Shown here: piece by piece, positions 50,457 to 59,101 of the stretch | Layout: each line of letters opens with the position of its first letter | Position numbering within the stretch: position 1 is the first letter of the stretch | Source: Pseudacidovorax sp. | Lineage (GTDB): Bacteria > Pseudomonadota > Gammaproteobacteria > Burkholderiales > Burkholderiaceae_C | DNA length: 64,000 bases | Reading direction: 5' to 3' | Assembly: GCF_017991995.1 (NCBI RefSeq) | Contig: NZ_JAGOPN010000007.1 | Coordinates: forward strand, 62,001 to 126,000 | Made by a program: the position numbers and the translations under genes | The notes under the pieces: model-generated | Told to the model about the DNA's origin: nothing | Seen by the model: the letters and a program-made list of their open reading frames with translations, nothing else | Database searches by the model: none

Positions 50457-52439
50457 TCAGATGATGGACATGCCTTTCTGCCGTCCAATCTCCCATGACA
50501 CGCCACCGCCGCGTACAGTGGCAGCAAGTTGCTGACCTAGCCGTTGCTCGATCACTGGTTTCCACGGCACTAGGCTGAATCCCATGCCGTCATCGAGCAT
50601 CGCGTAGCGCCCGCTGGCGAGCATGACGCTGCGCCGGTAGATGCCGGCCACGCGCTGCCCATCGGCCACCGGGCGATGCTCCAGGCCGGTTTCGCCGGCA
50701 ATGTCCTTCGCGGCCTGTGCCAGTTCCCGGTTGCGCAGCGTGCCCAGCAGGTTGCGCGCCAGGATCACGCGCTGCCCGCGCCGCTCGGCCAGTCCCTGTT
50801 CGGCCAGGAAGTCGGCGCGCTGCTGCATCGCCTGCTTGGCCTCGCCGCCAAAGCCCAGGTCGCCCAGACCCGAGCCGCCGCCGATCAACTGCTGGTCGAG
50901 CCAGGTGGCCCCGATCACTCGGGCCTGCCGCTCGATGGGCAGGTGCGATTTCAGCTCCACGGCCACGCCGCCCAGGCGCTGCGCGTCGTAGCGGCGGCCC
51001 TGCTCGGGCAGATCGTCCGGCACCTTCCATAGACCTTCGGCCACGCGCTCCACAATGCCGGCGCGGCGCAAGGCTTCCAGCCGACGGACATGGGCTGCGA
51101 CGACTTCCTGTGGATCGCGGCCGGGCATGGCCTGACCCTGCGCGATGGCGAGGTGGTGGTCGGTGCGGTACAGGCCATCGCTCGCCAGCGCGGCGATGTT
51201 CTTGTCGGCCGCGCGCACATCGGCCGATCCCTTCACCTCCACCACCGCGTCGGCCGGATAGTTCGCCAGTTCGTCGCGGGTGTTGAGCGCGACGTAGTGG
51301 GCCTTGCCGTCCACGCCGTCGATGACCAGATAGCCCCGGTCGCGCAGCTCGTCGGCCAGCCCCTTCGCGGCCACGCGGCCGAGGATGGTTCGGCCATCGT
51401 CGCCCGCCTCGAACACCGCCAGCTCGCGCGGCTCGCCGCGCATGGCCCGCTGCATGGTGCGGATGATGTCGCCACGCTCGCCCAGGGCGCGCAGCGTCTT
51501 TTCGGCATCGGCGTGGACGGCCCAGGTGCCCGGCTGCATCTCGTCGGCCAGGCCCAGGCGCTGCAAGCGTTGCAGGCGGCCGATCAGCAGCAGGCGCTGG
51601 CGTTGCAGCCGCGGTTCGTTGAACCGTTCGACATGCACCAAGCCATCGTCGCCCAGTTCGCGTTTGAGCGTGCGATCCAGGCTCGTCCATCGCTCCTGAT
51701 CCACTTCACGCTGCAAGGTCTGCTGGATCTCCAGCTCGGTGCGTGGCCCCAGCCATTCGGTCGCCAGCTCGGACGCGCGATGCCGGAAGCCATCGGCGAT
51801 GTAGTCGCCCGCGATGATGAGGTCTTTGCCGGTGTCGTCGCGTCCGCGCACGATCAAGTGGGTGTGCGGGTTGTCGGTGTTCCAGTGATCGACCGCCACC
51901 CATTCCAGCCGTGTGCCCAGGTCGGCTTCCATGCGGCCCATGAGATGCCGCGTGTAGGTGCGCAGGTCGTCCAGTTCCGCGCCATCCTCCGGCGAGAGGA
52001 TGAAGCGGAAATGGTGCCGGTCGTCGGCGCAGCGTTCCTTGAAGGCGTCGAGGCCGGCAGCATCGGTCTGCGGCCCATAGGCTTGGCCTGGCTCGCCGTC
52101 GCGGCCGGCGCCGTCGCGCTCGATGTAGCGCAGGTGCTTGGCGAGCGACTGCGGACTGGCCCGCTGCTGATTGACCAGCAGCGTCTTGATGGTCACGCGC
52201 CGCGACATGGGCGTGAGCTTCGCGCCCGCGAAGCGCGCCGCCGTGTGGCCGCGTCCCAGCCGCGAGCCGGGCCGCTGGCCGATGCCGGCGCCCTTGCCAC
52301 TGCCGCCAGGACGGCGCACCGCCGACTTGCCGCTGCTGGCCTTTCCTGCCTGTTTGAGCACCTTGGAAACGAAGCCCTGGCCCCGGTTCTTCGGGGCGCT
52401 GGGGCGGATGCGGAAATCGTCATCGCGGCGGTTGGTCAT
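50457..52439 (-). CDS. rlxS: RlxS-type relaxase (DUF3363), conjugative nickase
   Basis: 660 aa from the ATG at 52437-52439. A basic Gly/Arg-rich leader (~90 aa) precedes the relaxase domain: VTIKTLLVNQQRASPQSLAKHLRYIERDG (candidate catalytic Tyr), DLRTYTRHLMGRMEADLGT and the HxH motif DNPHTHLIVRG. The C-terminal part is the DUF3363 region. The enzyme nicks at oriT and pilots the strand to TraG. The gene is the last in the parA-rhh-DUF2840-traF series, after a 448-bp gap that likely holds oriT. Confidence 0.93.
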   Translation of the reverse strand: MTNRRDDDFRIRPSAPKNRGQGFVSKVLKQAGKASSGKSAVRRPGGSGKGAGIGQRPGSRLGRGHTAARFAGAKLTPMSRRVTIKTLLVNQQRASPQSLAKHLRYIERDGAGRDGEPGQAYGPQTDAAGLDAFKERCADDRHHFRFILSPEDGAELDDLRTYTRHLMGRMEADLGTRLEWVAVDHWNTDNPHTHLIVRGRDDTGKDLIIAGDYIADGFRHRASELATEWLGPRTELEIQQTLQREVDQERWTSLDRTLKRELGDDGLVHVERFNEPRLQRQRLLLIGRLQRLQRLGLADEMQPGTWAVHADAEKTLRALGERGDIIRTMQRAMRGEPRELAVFEAGDDGRTILGRVAAKGLADELRDRGYLVIDGVDGKAHYVALNTRDELANYPADAVVEVKGSADVRAADKNIAALASDGLYRTDHHLAIAQGQAMPGRDPQEVVAAHVRRLEALRRAGIVERVAEGLWKVPDDLPEQGRRYDAQRLGGVAVELKSHLPIERQARVIGATWLDQQLIGGGSGLGDLGFGGEAKQAMQQRADFLAEQGLAERRGQRVILARNLLGTLRNRELAQAAKDIAGETGLEHRPVADGQRVAGIYRRSVMLASGRYAMLDDGMGFSLVPWKPVIEQRLGQQLAATVRGGGVSWEIGRQKGMSII

Positions 52440-52887
52440 GGCTGGGCTCCCTGCAAGCTCTGGCGTGTCCGGGCGTGCGAAGCACGTGGACATGACTGCA
52501 TCGGCGCGGGCTTCGCGCCCCAAGCGGCACGGCGGCAAAGCCGCTCCGTGCCGCGCCACCCCCACGTGCAGACAGGCTTTCGACGCGGCCCGGTGCCGCG
52601 TCCTTTTGTCTTGCCTTCCGCATTTGCCTCCCGCATCCGCTCCCGGCAATCGCGGCCCGGTGGCGCTGCTGCACCAGCAGCCAGCGCGCCGGCGAACGCG
52701 GATACGGCCGCAGGCCGGGCGCGTTCGAGGCAAGACGCCTGCACGTTGGACGGCTGCGCCGGAGACAGCGCGAAGTGCGGTGCGAATGCACCCGCACTGC
52801 ACGCGCGACGACACGGCGACGACCAGCAGGACGACACGCCCGATGGCACGATGAGATGCATGGCAACGTGCAGCGAATCGACGGCCA
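52440..52887. other. Candidate oriT region between traF and relaxase
   Basis: 448 bp with no supportable gene but four good inverted repeats: CGTGC-GAA-GCACG (52474-52486), GGCGCG...CGCGCC (52503-52519), GCACGGCGGC-AAA-GCCGctCCGTGC (52527-52551) and GACGCGGC-CCGGT-GCCGCGTC (52582-52602, followed by a T-rich run on plus). A non-coding, hairpin-rich stretch directly before the relaxase gene is where oriT lies in many MOB systems. No nic site can be named from sequence alone. Confidence 0.45.
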
Positions 52888-53475
52888 TCATGGGCGGGAT
52901 TCCAGCCAGATCGGATGCGCGACGCCGATCACGGCGGATGCGCTGACCGGCCCGAAATACCGGCTGTCGAACGACGCCGGGTTGGTCACGCTCAAGAGGA
53001 ACAGTTCGCCAGGCCGAAGCTGGCGGCACTGCCGCCAGGAAGGCAGCGGACGGCCCAGCCGGTCGGCGGGCAGCACGGCGGCCACCGGCACGCCGTCGAT
53101 CCAGACCAGCGCATCAAACACGCACACCGTTTGCGGCGCGACGGCGCCCACGCGCTTGAGCAGCGGCACGCGCGCCGGCAGGTAGCGGCGCTGCGCGGCC
53201 AGCGCGGCGGTGTCTGCCGGCAACGTGGTCAAGACGATGCTGCCAACGGACAAAGGCTGGTGCAGCGAGTCGGTACGCTGGTGGAGCGGTTCCACGCGAT
53301 ACCAGCCGACCGCCACGCTGTCGGACGGGTTGTAGATGATGCGCGGCAGCGGATGCACGAAGGACGCCCAGGCCAGCGCAGCGAGGCCGCAGGCAGACAG
53401 GCACGCGAGCACGATGCGAGCGCGCAGGCGTGAGCGAGGACGCGGCGCGGTGCCGACAGTCGAAACGGCGGTCAT
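52888..53475 (-). CDS. traF: TraF, S26-family conjugative signal peptidase
   Basis: 195 aa. One N-terminal membrane helix (IVLACLSACGLAALAWASF), then the S26 peptidase: nucleophile Ser in IIYNPSDSVAVGWYRVEP and general-base Lys in RVPLLKRVGAVAPQTV. The late RYFGPVSASAVIGVAHP motif is family-typical. In RP4, TraF cleaves and cyclises the TrbC pilin, and a trbC gene is encoded here. The start overlaps the DUF2840 stop by 4 bp. Confidence 0.93.
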   Translation of the reverse strand: MTAVSTVGTAPRPRSRLRARIVLACLSACGLAALAWASFVHPLPRIIYNPSDSVAVGWYRVEPLHQRTDSLHQPLSVGSIVLTTLPADTAALAAQRRYLPARVPLLKRVGAVAPQTVCVFDALVWIDGVPVAAVLPADRLGRPLPSWRQCRQLRPGELFLLSVTNPASFDSRYFGPVSASAVIGVAHPIWLESRP

Positions 53476-54029
53476 GGCAGCGCCCTCCCGATGAGCCATC
53501 CGGCGTGCCGCTCGGCGGTGTATTCGGGCAGCGGCAGGCGCGCAGCGAGCCGGTTGGCGAGCGTGCGCCAGTACGCGGGTGAAGCGGCGGATGGCGCGAT
53601 CCCCAGCGCCTCGATGGCGTCGATGCGCTCCAGCACGGCGCGCACCTGGTTCTCGCCCTCGGTGTGCAGCAGCAGGCGTGCGCCCGGCTGCACACCGGGG
53701 ATGCGCTGCGCCGCGTCCAGCGGCGTGCAAGCCTGCATCACCATGAGCTGCCAGCGAACAGTGCCGTAGTCGGTGGACTGCCAGCGAATGCGGCAGAACA
53801 TGGCATTCGGCATGAATACGGCGAGACTGCGCCAGCGGTCGAGCCGCAGCGTGCGCGCCGGTTCGCCGAAGCGCAGGTAGAGCTTGAAACGGTGCTCCAG
53901 GAAGGCCAGCGAAACGCGCGTTAGCGGCGTTGATGTTGGCCCCGTCGCGTGTGCTAGGAGTGGCGGCGACGGTGCAGCCGTGGCCGCGAAGGCAACAGGC
54001 GCGGGGGCAGACGAAGCGGATGCGGTCAT
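53472..54029 (-). CDS. DUF2840 domain protein
   Basis: 185 aa. DUF2840 pattern: LTRVSLAFLEHRFKLYLRFGEPA, DRWRSLAVFMPNAMFCRIRWQSTDYGT and a C-terminal YWRTLANRLAARLPLPEYT. It has no membrane segment. A standard neighbour of traF in Tn4371-type elements; function unknown. Overlaps with traF and the upstream small gene are 4 bp each, so it is translationally coupled. Confidence 0.88.
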   Translation of the reverse strand: MTASASSAPAPVAFAATAAPSPPLLAHATGPTSTPLTRVSLAFLEHRFKLYLRFGEPARTLRLDRWRSLAVFMPNAMFCRIRWQSTDYGTVRWQLMVMQACTPLDAAQRIPGVQPGARLLLHTEGENQVRAVLERIDAIEALGIAPSAASPAYWRTLANRLAARLPLPEYTAERHAGWLIGRALP

Positions 54030-54301
54030 GGTGTGTTCTCCCTGCGTTGTTCTGGAAACTCGCGCTCCAGCAGGCCGCGCAGCAGTTCGGCCACCGTCAC
54101 GCCTTGCGTGAACGCCGACACCTTGATGCGCGCCCGCATTGCGGGCGTGATGTCGAGCGTCAGGCGTGCGGTGTAGAGGTCGCCCTTGCCCAGCGCATCG
54201 GCGTCGCCCTGGCGAATCCACGCCTCGGCGTGCGGATTCGCGGGCGGACGCGCGCCGATGCCGACGCGCTTTGTCGTGCGCTTGCTGGCGGGGCTGCTCA
54301 T
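54026..54301 (-). CDS. Small ribbon-helix-helix-like protein next to parA
   Basis: 91 aa. The C-terminal half reads YTARLTLDITPAMRARIKVSAFTQGVTVAELLRGLLEREF, a ribbon-helix-helix-like arrangement that could bind DNA and act as a partition or transfer regulator. The N-terminal 30 residues are basic (KRTTKRVGIGARPP). ATG at 54299-54301 overlaps the parA stop. Confidence 0.75.
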   Translation of the reverse strand: MSSPASKRTTKRVGIGARPPANPHAEAWIRQGDADALGKGDLYTARLTLDITPAMRARIKVSAFTQGVTVAELLRGLLEREFPEQRRENTP

Positions 54302-54936
54302 GTCGGCCACCGCAGCAGTTCGTCCACCAGTGCGGTGATTTCGCGCGCGGCGACGCTGTCCGGCGCCGTCTCGCGTGCCAGCCGGCCAGCAGCCACGCTG
54401 TCGGCGAACACGATGCGTTGATGCACTTCCGCGCGCAGCGCAGGAAGCGGCTGCTCGGCCAGCGCGCCGCGTGCTTCGCGTCCGATCACCGTGGTGCTCA
54501 CGCGCCGGTTGATGACGAAGGCCGCGCGCAGCGCAGGCCGAAACACCTGCGCCTCGCGGATCAGCGCCACCATCTCGGCGCTGGCCCACAGGTCGTAGGG
54601 GCTGGGCTGCACCGGGATCAGCACGCGCTCGGCCGCCAGCAGCGAGGAGCGCGCCAAGGCGGCGATGCGCGGCGGCCCGTCGATGACGACGTGATCGGCC
54701 CGCCTGGCGAGTTCTGGCGCTTCCTGGTGCAGCGTTTCGCGTGCGAGGCCCACGGCGCTGAACAGCCTTGGCAAACCTTGCTGGCTGCGGCGCTGCGTCC
54801 AGTCCAGCGCGGAGCCTTGCGGGTCGGCGTCCAGCAACACGACGTGTTGGCCGCGCATCGCCAGCTCGCCAGCGATGTGGGTAGCCAGCGTGGTTTTGCC
54901 GACGCCGCCTTTCTGGTTGAGCAGCGCGACGATCAT
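54298..54936 (-). CDS. parA: ParA-family partition ATPase
   Basis: 212 aa, small ParA type without an N-terminal HTH. Deviant Walker A KGGVGKTT at residues 9-16 right after MIVALLNQ, Walker A' VVLLDADPQGSALDW, and Walker B VVIDGPPRI. It may stabilise the ICE or its circular form. The ATG at 54934-54936 is chosen because the conserved MIVALLNQ begins there. It is downstream of the iteron region and upstream of the small RHH gene with a 4-bp overlap. Confidence 0.93.
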   Translation of the reverse strand: MIVALLNQKGGVGKTTLATHIAGELAMRGQHVVLLDADPQGSALDWTQRRSQQGLPRLFSAVGLARETLHQEAPELARRADHVVIDGPPRIAALARSSLLAAERVLIPVQPSPYDLWASAEMVALIREAQVFRPALRAAFVINRRVSTTVIGREARGALAEQPLPALRAEVHQRIVFADSVAAGRLARETAPDSVAAREITALVDELLRWPT

Positions 54937-55041
54937 GGCCTGGCCCTCCCTGTTGGAAAGCCCGGTTGTTGCCGCTGTGCTTCGCGCCGCGTGGCGGTTT
55001 TCCACCGAGGTGCGGCGCTTCTACTACCAGTTAGATGTTTT

Positions 55042-55059
55042 AAGTTAGGGAAGTTAGGG
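55042..55059. repeat. Two tandem AAGTTAGGG repeats upstream of parA
   Basis: AAGTTAGGG occurs twice in direct tandem, 105 bp upstream of the parA start. It may be an operator or parS-like site for the partition proteins. Function unproven. Confidence 0.5.
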
Positions 55060-55099
55060 GAGGCCGAAACCCGCGCCGTTATTGGCTTTGCGGCCGATC

Positions 55100-55166
55100 C
55101 GTACTCCTGATAGCACGAGAGTCGTACTCCCGATAGCACGATACCTCGTACTCCTGATAGCACGAG
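55100..55166. repeat. Three iteron-like 20-bp direct repeats between parA and repA
   Basis: CGTACTCCTGATAGCACGAG occurs at 55100-55119, 55123-55142 (two substitutions) and 55147-55166, with start spacing of 23 and 24 bp, about two helical turns. They are directly after the repA stop. This resembles initiator-binding iterons of a replication origin; a partition site is the other option. Confidence 0.75.
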
Positions 55167-55189
55167 CCCGTCCACAAGCTGCGCACCGT

Positions 55190-56047
55190 TTATCCCCGTG
55201 CCGCGAACGGCACGGGCCGGAAGGTCAGCAGCTCGGCGCTGTTGTCCGGCATCCGCTCGATGCCTAGGACGTAGCCGGGCAGCGACTGCCGCGCGACCAG
55301 TGCGCGCAGGTCGTAGGCGAAGTCTGAGAAGCGCGTGGCACTGCCCGATTTCCGATACAGGTGTCGGAAATCGAATTGCCAACCACCCGGCTGTCGCCCG
55401 CCGTGTTTGCGCACCAGCCGGTACAGCCATCGCTCGATGCCGCCCGTGAGCCGGAAATACGCTGGGTCGATGGTCAGCACCAGCGCGGCATCCATGACGC
55501 CCGCGTAAAACCAGTCCGGCAGGATCAGCTCCAGCCCTAAGGGCGTGCCCTTGGTATCGGCCAGTTCCTTCCATTCGTTGATCCACGAGAAGCGGTGCAG
55601 CCGTCTTCCCGTGGTCTCCCGAATGGACGTGGCCACCGTCGTGGATTGCAGGCGATCCAAGGCCGCCTTGAGGCGCTGGTAGTCGCGCAGCGACGTACCG
55701 CGCCCAATGAATCGCTGGATCTCGTAGGGCGTGGCCTGCATGAGCCGCGATGGACGCAAGCCCGCGTCGCGCGCCTCCACAATCTGCGAAGCCGCCCAAA
55801 TGAGCACATCTGCATCCCAAATCGTGGCGATGCCATGCTCCTGCGTTCCCTCCACGCGGATCGTGATGCCGCTGGCGCGGAAGTCGATCGGCGCCACGCG
55901 CCGCGACTTCGCCAGCGAGAAGAACGGAAAGGCCATCAAATCCTGGCTGTCGCGCGGCGCCATGTCGCCCGGCAGGGCACGGAACAGGTCGAGCTGTTCG
56001 CGCTCTGGCACGAGCCGCTGCCGGGACGGCAGCGCAGGGCTGGACAT
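55190..56047 (-). CDS. repA: RepA-like replication initiator of the ICE
   Basis: 285 aa (ATG at 56045-56047; one four codons upstream possible). Winged-helix initiator pattern: EQLDLFRALPGDMAPRD, MAFPFFSLAKSRRVAPIDF, TIWDADVLIWAASQI and RETTGRRLHRFSWINEW. This replication-protein family (plasmid RepA/TrfA-like) is found in Tn4371-type elements. With the iterons immediately downstream it may support limited replication of the excised circle. Confidence 0.88.
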   Translation of the reverse strand: MSSPALPSRQRLVPEREQLDLFRALPGDMAPRDSQDLMAFPFFSLAKSRRVAPIDFRASGITIRVEGTQEHGIATIWDADVLIWAASQIVEARDAGLRPSRLMQATPYEIQRFIGRGTSLRDYQRLKAALDRLQSTTVATSIRETTGRRLHRFSWINEWKELADTKGTPLGLELILPDWFYAGVMDAALVLTIDPAYFRLTGGIERWLYRLVRKHGGRQPGGWQFDFRHLYRKSGSATRFSDFAYDLRALVARQSLPGYVLGIERMPDNSAELLTFRPVPFAARG

Positions 56048-56073
56048 GGCGAAAGCCACCCGCGCGCCAGCGG

Positions 56074-56364
56074 TCAGCGCGCACGGCTGTCCGCCGAATG
56101 CTGCTCGGCGTACTCGGGATCGGATGTGCTCTCGAAGCTGCGCTCGGAAGCCCAGGCATCGAGATCGGCCACGGCGTACATGACGCGGCGGCCGAATTTG
56201 CGGAACTTGGGGCCGCCGCCCAGCACGCGCTGCTTTTCCAGCGTGCGCGGTGACAGTCGCAGGTAGTCGGCGGCTTCGTCGTTGGTGAGATAACGCTGCG
56301 GTTGCGCGACAGCGGCCGAGGTGGTTGCGGGAGCGGCGGCAGGCCGCAAGGGAGCAGGACGCAT
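56074..56364 (-). CDS. AlpA/excisionase-like helix-turn-helix protein
   Basis: 96 aa from the ATG at 56362-56364, which has GGAGG 9-13 nt upstream. The core RYLTNDEAADYLRLSPRTLEKQRVLGGGPKFRKFGRRVMYAVADLDAW is the MerR-like winged helix of AlpA/Xis proteins. Such proteins control integrase or act as excision directionality factors, though the gene is far from the integrase end. It lies 26 bp upstream of repA. Confidence 0.87.
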   Translation of the reverse strand: MRPAPLRPAAAPATTSAAVAQPQRYLTNDEAADYLRLSPRTLEKQRVLGGGPKFRKFGRRVMYAVADLDAWASERSFESTSDPEYAEQHSADSRAR

Positions 56365-56447
56365 GGTGAGAACCTCCATCGGTTGCAGGGCTCCGGCCAC
56401 ACAGCGCAACCGGATGGAGGCAGTCTCAGAAAATGAAGCTCTCTTGC

Positions 56448-57221
56448 TCAGGGTCGTTTTGCGTGGCCTTCAAAACGACCCTTCTCAAGCGGCGCAAGCT
56501 GTGCTAGGCGGCGATAGCCGCCGCGCATCAGCGCATCGCCGCGCCGCGTCAGGCGGCGCACCTTGGAGCGCAGGCCGCCGTCGCTGTACCAACCGGCTGC
56601 GGCATCCACGCCGAACAAGCCTTCGGCCACATCGCGCAAGGACGCACCCGCCAGGGTTGCGTCGAGCGCCTGCAAGGTGTGCAGTTCCAGCAAGGCCGAA
56701 TGCGATGGCCGGGGCCGAGCATTGGCCAGCGCCGCACCGGGCGCATGGCCGCGTGCAGGTGCGGCAGCACCGCCGTGATGGGCATAGGCGACAGCCATGC
56801 CGTCCTCCAGGCCGGGTGCCAGCGCGAAGCGCAGGCAATGGCCAGGGCTGCGCGCGATCAGCACCAGCCGCTTGCCATCGTGGATCAATTGCTTGTGACC
56901 AGGGATGCGCCAGAACGCGAAGGCGGTGGCATTCTGCGGTGGGTCGGCATCGGGGTAGAGCTGCACCACGCCGGCATGGCCGGGGAGCCAGGCCGGATGC
57001 GCGTCGCGCGCATCCAAGGCTGGGTCTTCCAGCAGGCGTAAGCCCCAGCGATGCGCCGCGTGCTGTGCCGCCTGCGGCCGGCGATGACGGTGCAGCCAGT
57101 CGAGCCGGTAGTCGGGATGGCGCCGCAGGTACTCCCAGGCCAGTGCGAGTGCATCGAGCCGCAGAACGTAGAGGTAGGCGGCGGTGGGATACCAGTGCGG
57201 GAAATGGTGAGGGCTGACCAT
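56448..57221 (-). CDS. DUF2285 family regulator-like protein
   Basis: 257 aa. N-terminal transcription-regulator-like segment (HWYPTAAYLYVLRLDALALAWEYLRRHPDYRLDW) and C-terminal DUF2285 part ending RLTRRGDALMRGGYRRLAQL. It is a regular backbone gene of Tn4371-type ICEs; regulation is presumed but unproven. The ATG at 57219-57221 is preferred to an upstream non-conserved extension. A GCATGT-A-ACATGC palindrome lies ~100 bp upstream. Confidence 0.82.
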   Translation of the reverse strand: MVSPHHFPHWYPTAAYLYVLRLDALALAWEYLRRHPDYRLDWLHRHRRPQAAQHAAHRWGLRLLEDPALDARDAHPAWLPGHAGVVQLYPDADPPQNATAFAFWRIPGHKQLIHDGKRLVLIARSPGHCLRFALAPGLEDGMAVAYAHHGGAAAPARGHAPGAALANARPRPSHSALLELHTLQALDATLAGASLRDVAEGLFGVDAAAGWYSDGGLRSKVRRLTRRGDALMRGGYRRLAQLAPLEKGRFEGHAKRP

Positions 57222-57564
57222 GACGAAAGCTCCTGTCGAACAGCAGGAACGTCGCCACGGGCCGATCAAAACGAAGCTATCGCATCCAGATCAAAACCAT
57301 CATCTGCATCAATTCAAGCATGTAACATGCGGTGTCAAGACTGATTGGCTCCGGTGTATTGCGAATCCCGTCCGAATGCGACGACCGCCCGACCCGACAA
57401 CGTCATGCGGCACAAAACACCGTGCCCGTACCCGCATAAAAGATCGTGACTGATTGGGTCACACCAGCACGGGTTGAATGCAAGAGTGCGGATTCAGACC
57501 GGACAGGTCTGGAATAAGACTGAAATAGTCCCAATACGCCCCGCTTGGCCGCAGTGCGAACGGT
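57222..57564. other. Non-coding gap with palindromes upstream of the DUF2285 gene
   Basis: 343 bp without a gene. It contains GCATGT-A-ACATGC (57318-57330), GTGAC-N7-GTCAC (57446-57462) and CAGACC-GGACA-GGTCTG (57495-57511). They could be regulator sites for the DUF2285 promoter or a terminator after DUF2958. No stronger assignment is possible. Confidence 0.5.
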
Positions 57565-57912
57565 TCAATCGAGGATGGAACCATTCTCCTGGGCCAGCCG
57601 CAGATATTCCGACAGCGGGCGTGCCGCCTGAAAATACCGATCCCGCATCACGGGCTGCTTGCGTGGCCCGACGATGGATTCCAGATCGGACAGCTTCACG
57701 GTGCCCAGCTCGGGCATTCCCAGCCCCAGGTCGATCAGGCCAAAGGCCGTATCGCCATCGGCCGGATCGAGCGCGGCCAGCAGCCAAGTGAGATGCGCGT
57801 CCGGCGTGAACAACCGCACCACGGGCAACGGGTCGATGGAGCCGCCAGCGGCGCGATTCTGGCCGTGGGCCAGCAACTGCCTGCGCTCGTCCTCGGTGAT
57901 GAGTCGGTTCAT
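57565..57912 (-). CDS. DUF2958 family protein
   Basis: 115 aa. DUF2958 pattern: MNRLITEDERRQLLAHGQN, PVVRLFTPDAHLTWLLAALDPADGDTAFGLIDLGLGMPELG and a DRYFQAARPLSEYL ending. The gene is usual in ICE and plasmid backbones; function unknown. It shares a 216-bp AT-richer divergent promoter region with the XRE regulator at 58129. Confidence 0.9.
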   Translation of the reverse strand: MNRLITEDERRQLLAHGQNRAAGGSIDPLPVVRLFTPDAHLTWLLAALDPADGDTAFGLIDLGLGMPELGTVKLSDLESIVGPRKQPVMRDRYFQAARPLSEYLRLAQENGSILD

Positions 57913-58128
57913 GGGCAGCCCTTTCTTGGAACAAATCCACCGAAGCGTGAAAGCGTAAAGCCGTATCGGCGGATTTGAGGAAATGCACGGATTCGGTTTT
58001 GTGCTTCCGTGAAAAACCGCAAATGCGTATTTCTGTAAAGACGTAGAAGCACGAAAAAGGATTGATTCGGAATGAATGAGTTAAAGATAACGTGGTTTTA
58101 ATTGTGCTGCGAATTGACGCTTCTGTCT

Positions 58129-58422
58129 ATGCAGAAGCGAACCGTCCAGCGCGGCCGACCGGCCGGCTCCACCACCCATGACGCCGAGCTGGCCCACGCC
58201 TTCGGCGCGGCGGTGCGTGCTCTGCGGATGGAGCGCGGCATCGCGCAGGAATCGCTGGCACACCAGGCCGGCATCGAGCGTTCCCACATGGGGAAGATCG
58301 AGCGCGGCGAGCACATGCCCACGCTGGCGATCATTTTCAAGATCGCTGGCGCGCTCGAATGCAGCACGGCAGTGCTAATGAGCGAGGCTGAAAGCCAGCT
58401 CGCAGCGGCGGCCCCGCCGTAG
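58129..58422 (+). CDS. XRE-family helix-turn-helix regulator
   Basis: 97 aa. HTH_3 domain at ~25-85 (HAFGAAVRALRMERGIAQESLAHQAGIERSHMGKIERGEHMPTLAIIFKIAGAL). The only backbone gene on the plus strand in this half of the ICE. It probably represses its own and the divergent DUF2958 promoter. The ATG at 58129 is chosen over a TTG nine codons upstream. Confidence 0.9.
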   Translation: MQKRTVQRGRPAGSTTHDAELAHAFGAAVRALRMERGIAQESLAHQAGIERSHMGKIERGEHMPTLAIIFKIAGALECSTAVLMSEAESQLAAAAPP

Positions 58423-58645
58423 GCGCTGGCCCGGCCGATCCGGCGCAAGCCGGTTCGGCGGTGTTCAAGGGGCGCCAAGTGCAGCGCGGCGGGGATGGGC
58501 CTTGCGCCGATCCCCTGGAGCAAGCGACGCGCGCAGCGCCGCAGGCGCGAAGGCGTGAGGGATTGGCGCCGAATGGCCGTGACGACAAAGACGGCACGGG
58601 GCGCAGCCAGCTAAGCCCGGCGGTGCAAGGCACCGACACGCCCGG
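58422..58645. repeat. Duplicated structured non-coding element, copy A
   Basis: About 220 bp right after the XRE stop, imperfectly repeated at 59658-59871 in the same orientation. It contains hairpin 1 (GCCGATCCGGC-GCAA-GCCGGTTCGGC, 58434-58459) and hairpin 2 (CGGTGC-AAG-GCACCG, 58621-58635). Shared blocks include CGCAGGCGCGAAGGCGTGAG and CTTGCGCCGATCC. No gene is supported inside. Confidence 0.75.
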
Positions 58646-58786
58646 CCGTTCTTGCAGCCGCAGACTCGCCCCATGCCTCAACAGAAGCGGCCCAACATGG
58701 GCCACGCTCCTGCAATGACCAGGCTTCCATGCAGCTCTGCGAAAGCGGCACGGCGCCCCGCCGCGTGGGCGGGGCGCTGGCGGCCA

Positions 58787-59101
58787 TCAGGCCGCCTGGG
58801 GCTTGCTGCGCGACCAGATCAGCGTGTGCGTGCCGTCCTCTTCCTCGATCAGCCGGGCATAGACCGTTGCTGGGAACGAAGGATCGTCGAGGGTCACGGA
58901 CACGTAGGGCCGTTCGGCCTTGCTGACTTTCTTCCACGCCGCGCCGATGTCGAAGCCCGCCGCCTGCACGCGGAAGTCGGGGGCGTGTTCGTTGTCCCCC
59001 TTGTCGTTGGGAACCAGCTTGGCCTTGACGTTGAGGGTCAGGGTGCGCAGCGTGCCGGTGAAGCCGTCTTTGTCCGCGGTGAAGGTGCCGATGGTTGCCA
59101 T
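58787..59101 (-). CDS. DUF736 family protein
   Basis: 104 aa. DUF736 pattern: [73 protein letters not shown] single-domain beta-rich protein common in ICE and plasmid backbones; function unknown. It is flanked on both sides by copies of a duplicated non-coding element. Confidence 0.92.
   Translation of the reverse strand: MATIGTFTADKDGFTGTLRTLTLNVKAKLVPNDKGDNEHAPDFRVQAAGFDIGAAWKKVSKAERPYVSVTLDDPSFPATVYARLIEEEDGTHTLIWSRSKPQAA

Noticed and set aside
52582-52602. Rho-independent terminator on the plus strand (GACGCGGC hairpin plus T-rich run)
   Set aside because: No plus-strand gene ends nearby; the hairpin is better treated as part of the candidate oriT cluster.
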